Of a DNA stretch of 64,000 bases, positions 36,691 to 48,100 are shown one piece after another. Both the position numbers and the translations under genes were made by a program. Below the pieces are notes generated by a model. It was not told where the DNA came from, did not search any database, and saw only the letters and a program-made list of their open reading frames with translations. The stretch is taken from the NCBI GenBank assembly GCA_018287875.1, contig JAGVVL010000017.1, positions 1,736,001 through 1,800,000 on the forward strand, given 5' to 3'. The number at the start of each line of letters is the position of its first letter. Position 1 is the stretch's first letter. This DNA is from Nigrospora sphaerica. Its lineage: Eukaryota > Ascomycota > Sordariomycetes > Amphisphaeriales > Apiosporaceae.

Positions 36691-38386
36691 GGTCGCGCCG
36701 GCGAGGATTGTGCGCGAAAACGCGGTAGTTCGGCACAGGCGAGTCGAGCGAGCGAGGTGCAACTGTGAATGGTGCTATGGAACTGGATGTGATGCGATAG
36801 AGTGGGAATGATGGATTGTATGGGAGCTCAAGGTGCTGGGTCCTCGCGTCATCGACGCGCCAGGTCCGTAAGCTGCCCAAGCCCCCGCGGCTGGCGTATC
36901 GTGGGGTATCCCTGTCATGGGGCCATCCACTATGATGGACCCTCCAACCCCGCCGGACGGATCCTATACCAGCCCCGGCATTCATCTTCCATATCAAGCT
37001 TATGTTTTCCTTACAGGTTAGCTATGCCTACAGCATCTCAGAATGTATCGATGTTTCTGCCTTCGTGCCATGTCGAACACGAGTCGACAAGAAGGTGTGC
37101 TAGCACCACCACCAACTCGTTCGTCGTCGTCCGCTCCTGCCGTTCCCAACGACCTGTGGCAGTGGGCATCTAACGGCCACGGTTGGTTAAGCAAGCACTT
37201 ACGTACTTTGCTTCTCTACCCCTTTACCCTCGGAACATTGCCTATGGCAGAGAGTCAGCACGACCCTATGCAGGTCCTGATGAACAATACGGCCGTCACC
37301 AAGACGATGCCGTTCTGCGTATGTCACTTCGCCCGAGGAAACCCTAGAATGGATCTGACGATAGCTGGAGGCCAGCACGACAGTACGACCTTTCCAAGCG
37401 TGCAATGGCCACCGCCAGGTACGCCGCTGCCTTTGCTGAATGTCCTTGTGGCAAACAGTGAACTACACCCACGGTTTGGTCCATGCAGAGTCGCCATCCA
37501 TTCAGGGCAGGCCGAGAAGCAGGTGCATATTCGGCCACGGCTGCCACGCGTGTCGCGGTCAGACCTCGGTTCTTGATGGCCGTACATGACGCGGGCCGCC
37601 ACGTACCATTCCCGTAGCTGCTGCGAGCCACACGCCAGCGGCGAAGTCCCAGCCAAGCATGGACCAGGAACTTGCGGTGGCCTACAAACCATGAGTGAAG
37701 CAGGTTCCAGAGCACTCAATGACGGCATCACTGCAGGCGCAACGCTCACGAGGAGTCCACGCAACGCCAAAGCCGCGCCCCTGGTCCGGCTTGGCTGGGA
37801 TCGGCCCCCACGAAGACCAACTCACAGGCCGCGGGTTTCTTCTGCCTGGGTCGCCATCCATCTCTGCAGGTACAGACCCGATACAGACGGCAACGAGAGA
37901 CACTGGCACATACTTACACAAGGCCGGGCTGTCATTGGTTGTGCACGAAACGACTTGCCCGATTGGTCCTGTCTTTCTGCATTGGGCAACGTCCAAACCT
38001 GTACCGGCCGATTGTTGCGTTCATATCACCACAAACCCGACTACAGCTGCGTCTGCATCGAGATGAAGTAGGGAATCCCCAGACGGAATTCGACCCCTTT
38101 CTACCTAGCCTTCTGTCCGACGGCCGACAGCTTCAAGGTCTTGCGGGTACGGGCAACCAGGATGGTTCTTGCATGCGCTTGTAGGGAATCTGTGAGTACA
38201 ACGGGCAACTGGTGGTTCGGTTCCGCTGTTCCGATTTCCCAGGCTCGATTACATACTTATAATGATAGGGTCCGAGAAACACCATCATACTCCATTTCAC
38301 GCAATGCTGGAGGCAGCTTCCATATACAAGATTCTGATCCAGCCAACGCGTCTAATATTCGTACATCTTTTCAGCGACCTGTCCGA
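36691..38386. other. Intergenic, no gene seen
   Basis: About 1.7 kb between the RAD10 start and the P450 stop. Open frames of up to 177 codons are present on both strands but lack codon bias and known domains. Confidence 0.5.
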
Positions 38387-40043
38387 CTAAGAGACGGGCG
38401 CACGCTTCTCGATCTGCAGCTCAACGTTCTCATAGTAGGTGAGCCCTCCCTTGTAGATATAGTCGCCCTTGCTGAAAGAGGTCGGTCGGAACGTGCGGAA
38501 GAATTGGAGAGGGGCCTTGTACAGCTCCATATTGGCGATTTCGCGACCCAGACACACCCGGGCGCCGTACCCGAAAGCCATGTTGTACTTGTTGTACTCC
38601 TTGGCTCTCTCGGGATCCAGCCAACGCTCGGGCTTGAACTCGTCGGCGTCGTCGCCATAGATTCGAGGGTCACGGTGCACAATCCACGGGTTGCAAGTGA
38701 CTTCGCAACCCTCGGGGACAAACATGCCGAAGAGATCCAAGCCGCCCTTGGGAGCCAGCCGGGGAAAAATATTAGGAGCCGAGGGGCTAAGGCGCATGCT
38801 TTCCTTCACCACCGCAAGGTAGTACGGGCAGTGTTCGAGAACCTCTTCGTACGTTGGCATGGGTGAGAGCTTGCCTTCCCGCGTCGCTGCGTCCAGTTCG
38901 GCCATCAGCTTGTCGTATACAGCCGGATGCGACATGATATCGCGCATAAGCGCCTGGAAAGAAGTCCCTGTCGTGTCTGCGCCCGCAAGAAGCACGAGGA
39001 GAATTTCGGCCTTGATGTAGTCGAGATCCAGGGGCTTCCCGTTCTCGTCACGAGCCTCGATGAAGCTGCCACGGTTTTAGTTATCAACCACGTTTTGCCA
39101 CCAACCCAGGGCTGGGACACAAATCGGTCTGATACTTACGTCTGGAGCAAGTCGATACGACCAATGGTATTTCCCTTCTCGATGTCTTCGAACCGCTGCT
39201 TGATGAGCTTGTCGCGGAATCTCATCAGAGTTCCGATGCCGCTATCCTGCTCCGGGCTGGCCACCATATACTTGCCCAGGAAAGTACCCTTCACCCAGTT
39301 CGTGAATGGATAGCAGCGCGCCATGATTCCGAAGGGGATCAGGCCATCGTGGAAGCCCTGGACCAGACCCTCGACGTCTTTCTCCTGCTCAATGAAACCA
39401 AAGGGCGCTCCAAAGCCAACTTCGCTGATGACGTCGTAGGCCATATAGACGGCCCAGGGCGCAAAGTCAAATTTCTTTCCCGTCTGAGCGAAGCGTTGGT
39501 CGAGCTTGTCGATCCACCGCTCAATGTTTTGGTCAATCAAGGGCTCCATTCGCTTGATGTTGGTGAAGCTGTAAGGCGCGGCGGCAATCTTGCGGAAGTG
39601 CGCGTGCTGCTTCTGATCCTGCATGTTGAACAGCGACTCGGTCTCGCCAAAGCTGCCTGTGATGTAGTGCTTGGACTTGTGGGCATTGCGGTTGTAGATT
39701 ACAGGCAGCTTGGTGGCATCCGAGACAATGAGCATGGTCGGCGTGATCCGGATCACGGGGCCTGTGACTCCGTCGTGAGCAACCTGTGCCGGAAGTCTTC
39801 GGAATACCGGGGAGACGGAGGAAGTGACATACCGTGCTTTCGGTGGAGGGCCCGGACGACCTCGGGCTCATCGCCCTTCACATTGTGGTATGTAAGCCAC
39901 AGACGGGTGACACCGCCCCAGAAGGGGCCAGGGAATTTGGAGAGAGGATGGAAGAAGCGGTAGTACACGATCTGGTGTACGATCTTGAACAGCACAAACG
40001 CCACGCCGAGCAGGGCGACGCTCGCCAGGCTGAGCAACGCCAT
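38387..40043 (-). CDS. Cytochrome P450 monooxygenase (pisatin demethylase-like)
   Basis: Membrane-anchored microsomal P450, 503 aa, oxidising an unknown small molecule. Exons (minus order) are 40043-39833, 39761-39140 and 39065-38387, with introns gtatgt...cacag (71 nt) and gtaagt...ggcag (74 nt), both keeping frame. An N-terminal anchor spans about residues 3-22 (LLSLASVALLGVAFVLF), then FFHPLSKFPGPFWGG. The I-helix oxygen-binding motif AGADTTGTS is at 305-313, the ExxR motif is in KESMRLSP, PERW follows, and the heme loop FGYGARVCLG is perfect with ligand Cys449. Overall pattern suggests the pisatin demethylase/benzoate 4-hydroxylase-like group; the family assignment is inference. There are no synthase or regulator genes around it, so it is not obviously part of a biosynthetic cluster; a detoxification role is equally possible. 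Confidence 0.93.
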
Positions 40044-40827
40044 GGCCAGGCCTGATCGAAAAGCGCAGATGTGTACGAAAGGCCTGCCGGGGGCGGCGGG
40101 TACCAAGGTTCAGTGAGCTGCTTCTACTCGCCCCAGAAACTGCTTGAGGCTCATGCGGACAGGCAAGAGAGGAGAGAGAGAGAGTAACGGCCTGGGTGAA
40201 ATAGTCGGCATATTCCGGACATTTACATCTAACATGGAGGTACAACCTCCCAGACCCCGCAGGAACTCTTTCCTTCTTCGGCAAGAGAGGCCGGATGGGG
40301 ACTGACAGGTCTGGGCCCATGACACGACTCGTCGACGCCAGAACCGAAACGCGGACCGGTATAGAAGTTACATCCAGCGGCATGTGGATCGGTCCTATTG
40401 AAGAAACACATCCGAGCAAGGCAACGAGCGGACCGGTTCACAGTCGGTGCCAAGAGGCTGCGCTATTCTGCAGACGGCTACCCAGGGTCCGTCCAACCCA
40501 CGACAGGCCGGGGGGGCGCCGGTCGGTGTTGCATAGAGAAAACGAAGCGATGCCTTCCTTCACGGGAAGGGGGTGGGGGGTTTCATGGCATCTAGCACTA
40601 GCGATCTTAGCCATCTACTCTGCCAACCATCGCTTAGAATGACGAGGCTCCGCAACCAATGGCACTTTGACAAGGGGCAGAGAGGCCCGAATTCCCACAT
40701 CCCTCGACAACTCGACAACGACCTCTCCCACTGGTCCACCGGCACAGCAAAACTCCACGCTGAACCACTGTTGCTAGCGGGTCCCGGGCGCCTCCCCGGT
40801 TGGCTCTATGCCTCTTCCAGGGAGTCA

Positions 40828-40861
40828 TGGCTGCCCAGGGCTGCCCAGGGCTGCCCAGAGC
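40828..40861 (+). repeat. 11-bp tandem repeat
   Basis: Three consecutive units of ggctgcccagg, the third slightly degenerate, in non-coding DNA. Confidence 0.8.
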
Positions 40862-41200
40862 TCTCAGGCTGCTTACTATGTACGGACGCGATCCGGTGGC
40901 TACCCCGTCCTGACGACTCCATCATGGGATGGAGTCTTACGGGCCGTTGCCTTTTCTCATTTCTCCGAAGCAGCCACACGGACTGGAAAGTGACAGCACG
41001 CTCAGCACGTTACGCCGGCCGGCACTCGCCGAGCGGTGCGTTCGCGCCGCCAGAACGCTTGGTGTGTGCTGAAACGGCACGGCATGCGAACGGGTCCTGC
41101 CGCAGCAGTTCTCGGCCCTCTTGATGAACGAGTGTGTTCGCCCAAGCCTTGATGCATACAGCAGGGTGCCATGCCCATGACAGGCTACTGCAGGACCCGG

Positions 41201-41242
41201 CAGCGTGGCAATGTGGCAGTGTGGCAGCGTGGCAGCGTGGCA
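41201..41242 (+). repeat. GTGGCA-type minisatellite
   Basis: Five units of the form gcagcgtggcaatgtggcag with a period of about 8 to 10 bases (variants agcgtggc, aatgtggc, agtgtggc). Confidence 0.8.
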
Positions 41243-42992
41243 CGGGCGACCTAAGCGAGAAACAGACAAGCAGCTCATCGTCGTGCCATCTCGGTACGGC
41301 TGGGGGGTTATTTGCAATATGGAATGAAGCACCCAGTGAAAAATCTGCCCAACCCCTTGCTGCTCTTGTTACCGACAAGGGAATCCAGCAACCCGGCCGA
41401 CTCCAAACGAGCACACGCTGGGCCGATGGGGGGCTTTTGCGTGCCGGGTCTTGCGGCTGTGGGAGAGAAAACACAGTATAGTGACCTCGACAGCCTGGCC
41501 AACCTGGTTGGTGCTCGTGCCGCCTTTGGACGTGTAGAATTACACAACACAGGCCGGGGTATCTTGGGTCGTGGCGCCAGGGTCAATCATTGCCGTGGTG
41601 AGTGAGGGTTCGAAATCGAACCACCAGAGTGCTCTCGCCCTTCCGACCCGGCCTTCAAGGGCCACCAGACGCACCCACGCCGGCTCCCGGTTCGAGACGG
41701 ATAATGGGAGGACCGCCCTCGTGCTCGAGCGTGCCCCTCGTGAGCGGGTCGGGAAATGGGGGACGGCCAAACCAACCACACGTCTTGCCAGTGGTCTCGC
41801 GCTGCCGGGCCGTTTTGTCTCTCTCCACCGAATTCAGTAACGCCATTGGATGATCTGCCCGCCGCCAATCCTGCCCCCACCGTCTCCGGCATTCTTATAC
41901 AGATATGGTAAATGATCTGTACCCCTGTTTGCGATTGTACGGTTACCCCGTGCCATTGGCTTTGGACCCTGGGCGGCACAGCGGCGACAACGCCTCGCGG
42001 TGCTTGGTTCTGTAAGGCGGCCCGACGTCGATGGACAACCAGATGGGCTAACGAATATACGATGTCACATAGTTTGCACAAGGAAACCAATGGGGTCTTC
42101 CTCTCCTCTACTAGTCCGGGCAATACTGCGGCCCGCCTGGCCAGCCAGCCCCCCCACGTCCTTGTGACTTTTTTTCTCCCAAAAATGACAGAACGCACAG
42201 TGCCACCATCAGCGCCATGGTTATATGGGCTCCGGGCTATGCTCGTCTTGGCCCTCAGGCATGTCGAGGGGGCCCACGAAGCAAGCGAGGAAGGATTTCC
42301 CGGCGTTTCTCGGATCGATCTCCATGGCACGCGCCTTGAAGCCCTGAGCGCGAGCGAGGAAGCCCTCGCCCGGGGAAAGAGGAACGGGTTCGTGGCACAA
42401 GCAAGCGGCGGGCGCCCAGGATGCCGGGCCGCGGTTGGGCGAAGCACTATACGACACAGGTTTTGATTGCATTCATTTGCGGCGCACACTAGTCAGCCTG
42501 CCGACGGGGGGCTCTTGGCCTCTGTCCACCCACGGAATGCTGAGCCCTGGGCGTGCCTGGGGTGACTTCGACAAGGTGATATGGCGCATGCCCAGCATAT
42601 GGGACGCTTGTATGTAGCAACGGCGATCTGAAACGGGGGAAGATCCCGACGACCGGCCTATCATACCGAAAGGGCGACTCGTGTCCCTGGCCGCGCATGA
42701 TGCAGGACTATAGGCAGGGTCGAGAAGAGGCCCGAATCGGTCGATGAAGACGGCGTTGCGTGTCTGGAGGCGACGGGGGCCTCCACAGCCCTTTAAACAA
42801 GACGTCCCCTCGGCGCATCTATCCGACCGCCCCGTTGGACGCGAGACCTTGACCCGAAGTGATTCTTGACTGCCCGTCGCTCCTTTAGTTCCCGCCGTCT
42901 GGAGGCTGAGAAAGAGTCCGGCACTCTTCACTTAGCTCGTTCGTTCGTTCCGCCCCGTCCCGTCCCCGTTCCCGTCCCGTGTGGTCCTCAGC

Positions 42993-44529
42993 ATGGACGA
43001 GACCGAGTCGCAAGGGCCAATGGTCAACGCCGTGGCCATTGCTTTCGCCATCATTACGGCCATCGCCATCACTCTGCGGCTCTGGGCTCGCGCCTTCATT
43101 GTCAAGAAGGTGGGAGCCGACGATGGTGAGTTCGACGCCCAGCCGGCCCCTTTCCTATAGGCCCCCACGGATGGATATCAACTAACGCCACCCAGGCCTC
43201 ATCCTCGTCGCCGCCGTGAGTTGACCCGTCAGACCGGCGCGGCAAAGCCCTCCCGCGACACGCTAACACGAGATGCCAGCTCCTCTCCTGGGCCTTCATG
43301 ATCGTGACCATCATCGGTAAGCCGCCCCATTCCCGCTGATGCCCCCCTTTTCCCCTTTTCACGCAAGGGAGCGGACCGCGGTGGCTGACCGACGCCCTCC
43401 TCCTCAGCCGTCGACCGCGGCCTCGGGATGCACTTCCCGGTGGTGCTGAGGCGCGGCATGGGCAACCTGACGGAGTACCTGCAGGCCGTGTGGCTGTCGT
43501 CCATCTTCTACAACGCCTGCCTCGGCTTCATCAAGATCTCGGTGCTGGCGCTGTACATGCGGCTCGGCGACCGGATGCTGCGGCAGCTCGCCATGATCAT
43601 GATCGGCGTCGTCTCCTGTCAGGCCGGCGGCAACGTCCTCGCCGCCCTCTTCCAGTGCTCCCCCGTGCGCGGCGCCTACGACGTGACCCTGACCGCCGCC
43701 GACAAGACGTGCATCAACGTCAACGCCTTCTACCTTGCCAACGCCGCCGTCAACATCTTCACCGACCTCCTGACGTACACCCTGCCCATCCGCCTCGTCA
43801 CCCGCCTGCAGGTGCCGCGCCGCCAGAAGATGGGCCTCGCCGTCATCCTGTGTCTGGGTCTCTTGTACGTCCCCCCCCCCCCCTTTTCCCTTACTTTCCC
43901 CCTTTCCCCCCGAGTGACCCATCCGAAAAAGGGGGACGTCCGTACTGACGAGAGGGAAATCTCCGTCCCGCCGGCCGCGCAGCGCCTGCATCTCGTCCAT
44001 CATCCGCATCACCTTCGTGCCGGCGCTGCTCGTCGACGACAGCGACGCGACGTGGGTCATCTCGCCCGCCATGTACTGGTCCGTCATCGAGATCAACGTC
44101 GGCATCCTGGCGGCCTCGATCCCGTCGCTCAAGCCCCTCGCCTCGCGCTACGCCCCGCGCCTGCTCGGCGGCTCCTACTACTACGACCGCGACAGCGGCT
44201 ACCCCCGCAAGACCGGCGGCGGCGGCACCGGCGGCGGCGTCTACGGGCCCTCGTCGGGCCGCCACCCGCGTTCCCGCCCCGGCCCCGGCCCCGGCAGCGT
44301 GCAGCTGCGCAGCCGCGACCCGCCCCCGCCGCCCGCCCTGTCGTCTTCCTCGCCGCCGCCGAAGCAGCATTACCGCGCCGGCCCCGCCGGCGTCCCCGAC
44401 AAGTTCGCCTTCGACACGCACATCGAGCGCGGGCTCGCCGGCGACAACAGCAGCGAGGAGGTCTTGTGCACGCCCAACAACATCAACGTGCGGACGCAGA
44501 TCGAGACCCGGTACGACGAGCGCTTGTGA
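42993..44529 (+). CDS. Rhodopsin-domain (PTH11-type) integral membrane protein
   Basis: Seven-helix membrane protein of the fungal rhodopsin-domain family (Pfam Rhodopsin domain), 397 aa, possibly a surface receptor; ligand unknown. Exons are 42993-43125, 43196-43215, 43280-43316, 43408-43864 and 43983-44529; exons 2 and 3 are only 20 and 37 nt. Every junction keeps frame and rebuilds the family pattern: NAVAIAFAIITAIAITLRLWARAFI, VGADDGLILVAALLSW, VDRGLGMHFPVV, LGFIKISVLALYMRL, and INVNAFYLANAAVNIFTDLLTYTLPI (residues about 200-225). The conserved D-D in loop 1 and the Cys pair (CSPVRGAYD and CINVNAF) fit the family. The last 130 residues are Gly/Pro/Ser-rich and cytosolic. Intron 4 contains a run of 13 C. 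The first membrane helix begins almost directly at the N-terminus, so the start could be slightly further upstream. Confidence 0.88.
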
Positions 44530-45139
44530 AAGCCCGCGGGGCCGGCGGCCGCGGCGGAGAGAGTGGCAAAAGACGCGACAGCGAGGAGCAGGTCCTTCGG
44601 CGGTGGACCGGACGGGGGCGTCATCCTCAGCACTCGCTCGCCACCTATCGCGCCTTCTGTACGTTAGGGAAAGTAGGGATTGTTAGTAATAAGGGTAATA
44701 CACGACAAACATGCAACGGCTGTGCACTCAGTGGCCACCGCAGGCTTTCTTTTCTAGACACTATCGACGCCGCCTGTGTCTACTCGAGGCGACCATAAGC
44801 AGCACGATCGACTCCTAGAAGCGACCCCCGGACTGCCCAGGGCCCCTGGGGAATGTGACGGCGCTGGAGTGTGCCCTGTTCTAGGTGAAAATGCAACCAA
44901 AAAACCAGATCAAAATATAGCAAAGCCCAATCCTACACCGACACCGCCGCGTCTCGTCAGCCGGTACGCCTGAGCTGGAAAAAGCAAGACATATGCCTCC
45001 GTAACCGCACAGCAGCATAACTGCACTCAAGTAGTTCATCGCTCCCACCCGGGGTATCACATCGTCATCCGGTCCAGTACCCCAACATGCGCTGCGACCC
45101 AGCCCCGGGCACCCGCCGGCTGGCTACGGGACCCTGTCC
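44530..45139. other. Convergent 3' intergenic spacer
   Basis: About 610 bases between the convergent rhodopsin-domain and MED13 genes, presumably both 3' UTRs. No gene seen. Confidence 0.6.
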
Positions 45140-48100
45140 CTAAGTCAATAAATACATGGCCCGGCACCCTTTCTCGGCCGCGGCAATATGCCATGGTCGG
45201 ATGTCGACGTCCTTGTCCACAATACCCCGGGCGCGGGCCAGCGTTCCGAGGCCTCGGTAGTGTGTCAGCAGCTCGCGCATGGCGCTCTCGTATGCGCGTG
45301 GGTTGCCATCGCTCTGCACAATGTTTACCTCGAGCACCGAGAGCGGATCCTCGGGCCGCGGCCCGCTTCGCTTGACGAGATAACCGCTGGCGATGGCCGG
45401 GTTGAGATCGGTCAGCACCGCCGAGTTGCTGAGGCGGTGCGCCAGCACAGCCCCCCACGTGTGGTCCGTGACGTCAACGAGAGTCGCATCGGCGTCCGAC
45501 TCGCCGTAGTCGTTGGCACCGCCACCTCCCGGAGACGGAGCGCTGGTGTTGGCGAGCCGGAACGAGGGCGTGGGCGGGTTGCCGCTCTGTTCGGGCGACA
45601 CAACAGAAGGCTGAGGCGTGGAAACGGGCGTCGTGTAGAAGACGGCCGATGCCGCGTTGGGGATCCTGACACAGGGCGGAAGCAGTTGGAGCGACGGATC
45701 GGTGTCCACGGCGACGAGCGTCAGGCTCGTCGAGTGCTTCGTCTCGCTCTGAACCAGGCTGGCCCACATGTCCGTCTCGCTCTGCTCAAGGACGCCGCAT
45801 TTCGCTACCATGATGCGCCAGTGCACCTTGCGCGTGCTGATGATATCGCGCGTCGTCTCCCACATTTCCCGTGCGACGTCGACAAAGGGCGTGGCGATTG
45901 GTTTGCCCTTGCGGCCCAAGCAGTACGACGCTGTCATGTACTGGCTGCCACGATTGTCGGTCCACGCTGCCGTAATCCATCTTTCGTCTATGCTTTGCGA
46001 ATACGCCACGTGCAGACAACTGTTCTCGTGCATCAGCGAGGAAGATGGCGTCGTGGTCAGTTTAAAGTCCAGCATGCGCGGAAGAGGCTGTTCGAGTACT
46101 ATGGCCGGGGATGGCGAGGCTCCCCGAAAGAGCGTGCAGCGGTCGTATGTTTCGATGGCGAGCCGGGTGAAGTCGGCGGGTAAGGGCATCGGTAGCGAGG
46201 CCGGCGAGGCTAGAAAGTTCATCGGTATCAGTTGTAGGGTCATATCGTTCTCCGACCGCCCCCCGTTGGCCTGAGCTTTCTTGAACATCTGAGACAGTTG
46301 GTAGAAAGCATAGCAGGACTCAATGGCAGCCCCATGAACGTCCTGGCAGTAGACAAAGAAGACGGCGATGTTGGTTTCCTTGAGGCCGAGACTCAACAAC
46401 GTATCGCACAGCTTCGCACCGGCAGAACCCAAAATAGTGGCAGGGCCCTGGGGCGCTTCATTCCCAGGCCCTATCTGGTAGGAGAGAAGGCCACGGGGTA
46501 TTCCGGCTGAAGCATCCATTCGATTGAAGGAGCCCAGCTTGAGTGATTCGTAGACGCTCAGCATCCGTTCCAGAAAGACGTCGGCGCTGTCCGCGAGCCC
46601 CGGAACGTCGGGGAAAATACAGATGGCGTGCATATCCTTGCTTCCGAGGCAGGGCCCAAGGCCAAGACTCTCCCAAAAGGAGATGGCCGTCGGCAGCACC
46701 GACAGTCGCGATTCGTATCTGCGGACTTCGAAATGCGGTGAGGGTATCTGGTACGGATTGCTGGGTTTCAACTGCTCAGTGCCCGGTGGACGCGGCTGCA
46801 TTCGGCTCGCCTGTCCCATTAAAGGCACATCCTGTACCTCCACGAATGGACGGAACTGATATCCGGCAGCGTCGCCGCCAAAGCATGCGGGGTACGTGGT
46901 CTGTAAGCCATCTACCAACTTATGCGTGACCGCTAATAGGTCGCGCCGACGATCTAGGCTTGAGTATGCCGAACACTGTGATGTGGACGCTAAGCAAAGA
47001 GTGCCGGTGGAAGCTTGCTCAGTGAGTATCTGCGCCGCTATGACGAGATCCAGGTCAGAAAGCGCCGGTTGGAACATTGCAGGCTCGGGATCGGCGAAAT
47101 ATCTAGGTAAAGAAAGATCCGGGTCGGACTTGGACGACACGGGCATATCGAATGATGGGCGGGGAGAAGCGGCATCCATCGACTCCAGTTCCTTGAAGGA
47201 AGTGGCCAGGGATTCTCCATCGTCGTCCGGCCGCTTCCTGCGGATGCTGACCGACTTGACCGGAGAGGCGGGCTCGTCACTTTCATAGCTAGAGTCGTCC
47301 TGGTCTGATATCAAGCTGACCTCGTCTGCGTCCGATGGAGGGTCATCGGCTTTCACGGGGCTCGCGGGCTGGGAGGCGACATTGCCGTTAGCAAACCGGG
47401 CCAGTAACTCGTTTATCTTATGCGGCGCTCGTTTGGTAGTCCGGCGTCCCTTCCCGTGTCGTTTGAGGTAATTTGTCGTGGGTGGCGCGTTCGAAACAGA
47501 CGGTTGACTATCTTCGGACCGCGAGGGTGTGAAATCAAAGCGGCCATTGCCCTGATATTTGCTGTTGACCGTCGACAGATCTGGCCCGAAGTCGACTTTC
47601 TCAAAAATACTGTCAGATCGTGGCCGGTATTGCTGCGAGCTGTGCCTGACCGTCGAGTAACTGTCGATGGATGCCTTGATACGTTTGAAAACCGTATCCG
47701 GGTTAAAAGGGCTAGCTTGTCGTTTCAACGTAGGCGGGTCTTGACGGCTTGAGCCCGTCTCCGTGGATTTCTTCGACTCCTGTGCTAGCGAACTCCGCGC
47801 GTCTTTCAGTTCTGGTTTGGCAAAAACGATCTCCGGCACGGCAGCAGGCGTAGGCATCACTACGGGATCGTTTTTTATCTCAGGCGCCTCCGCAACAGCT
47901 GGATGGTTGAAGTCGGGCGCTACGTCGAGTTGGGGCATACCGCTGGACATATCAGGCATGTCGAGGGAGATATCCATGGCGCCGGGCTGCTCGTCGAAGA
48001 AATTGAAGTCGGCATCCGTGATGTCGTTATCACCCCCAAACATATCAGGACCCAGATCGCCAAATAGGTTCTCCGAATCAAAGGAGCCATTACCGCGATC

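Larger units (their letters stand above)
40044..42992. other. Intergenic with short tandem repeats
   Basis: About 2.9 kb without a convincing gene. It holds two minisatellites (40828-40861 and 41201-41242), a 16-bp near-palindrome ggttcga-aa-tcgaacc at 41607-41622 and a CCGT-rich tract (42952-42980) close to the next gene's start. A 300-codon minus-strand frame at 41587-42489 has no codon bias or family support. Confidence 0.5.

Noticed and set aside
41587..42489. 300-codon minus-strand open frame
   Set aside because: No codon bias, no hydrophobic or domain pattern, and interrupted by low-complexity Arg/Ser/Pro stretches.
38387..44529. P450 plus membrane protein as a biosynthetic gene cluster
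   Set aside because: No synthase, terpene cyclase, NRPS/PKS or pathway regulator nearby; flanking genes are housekeeping.
45188..46183. 331-codon plus-strand open frame
   Set aside because: Antisense to MED13 and without domain signature.
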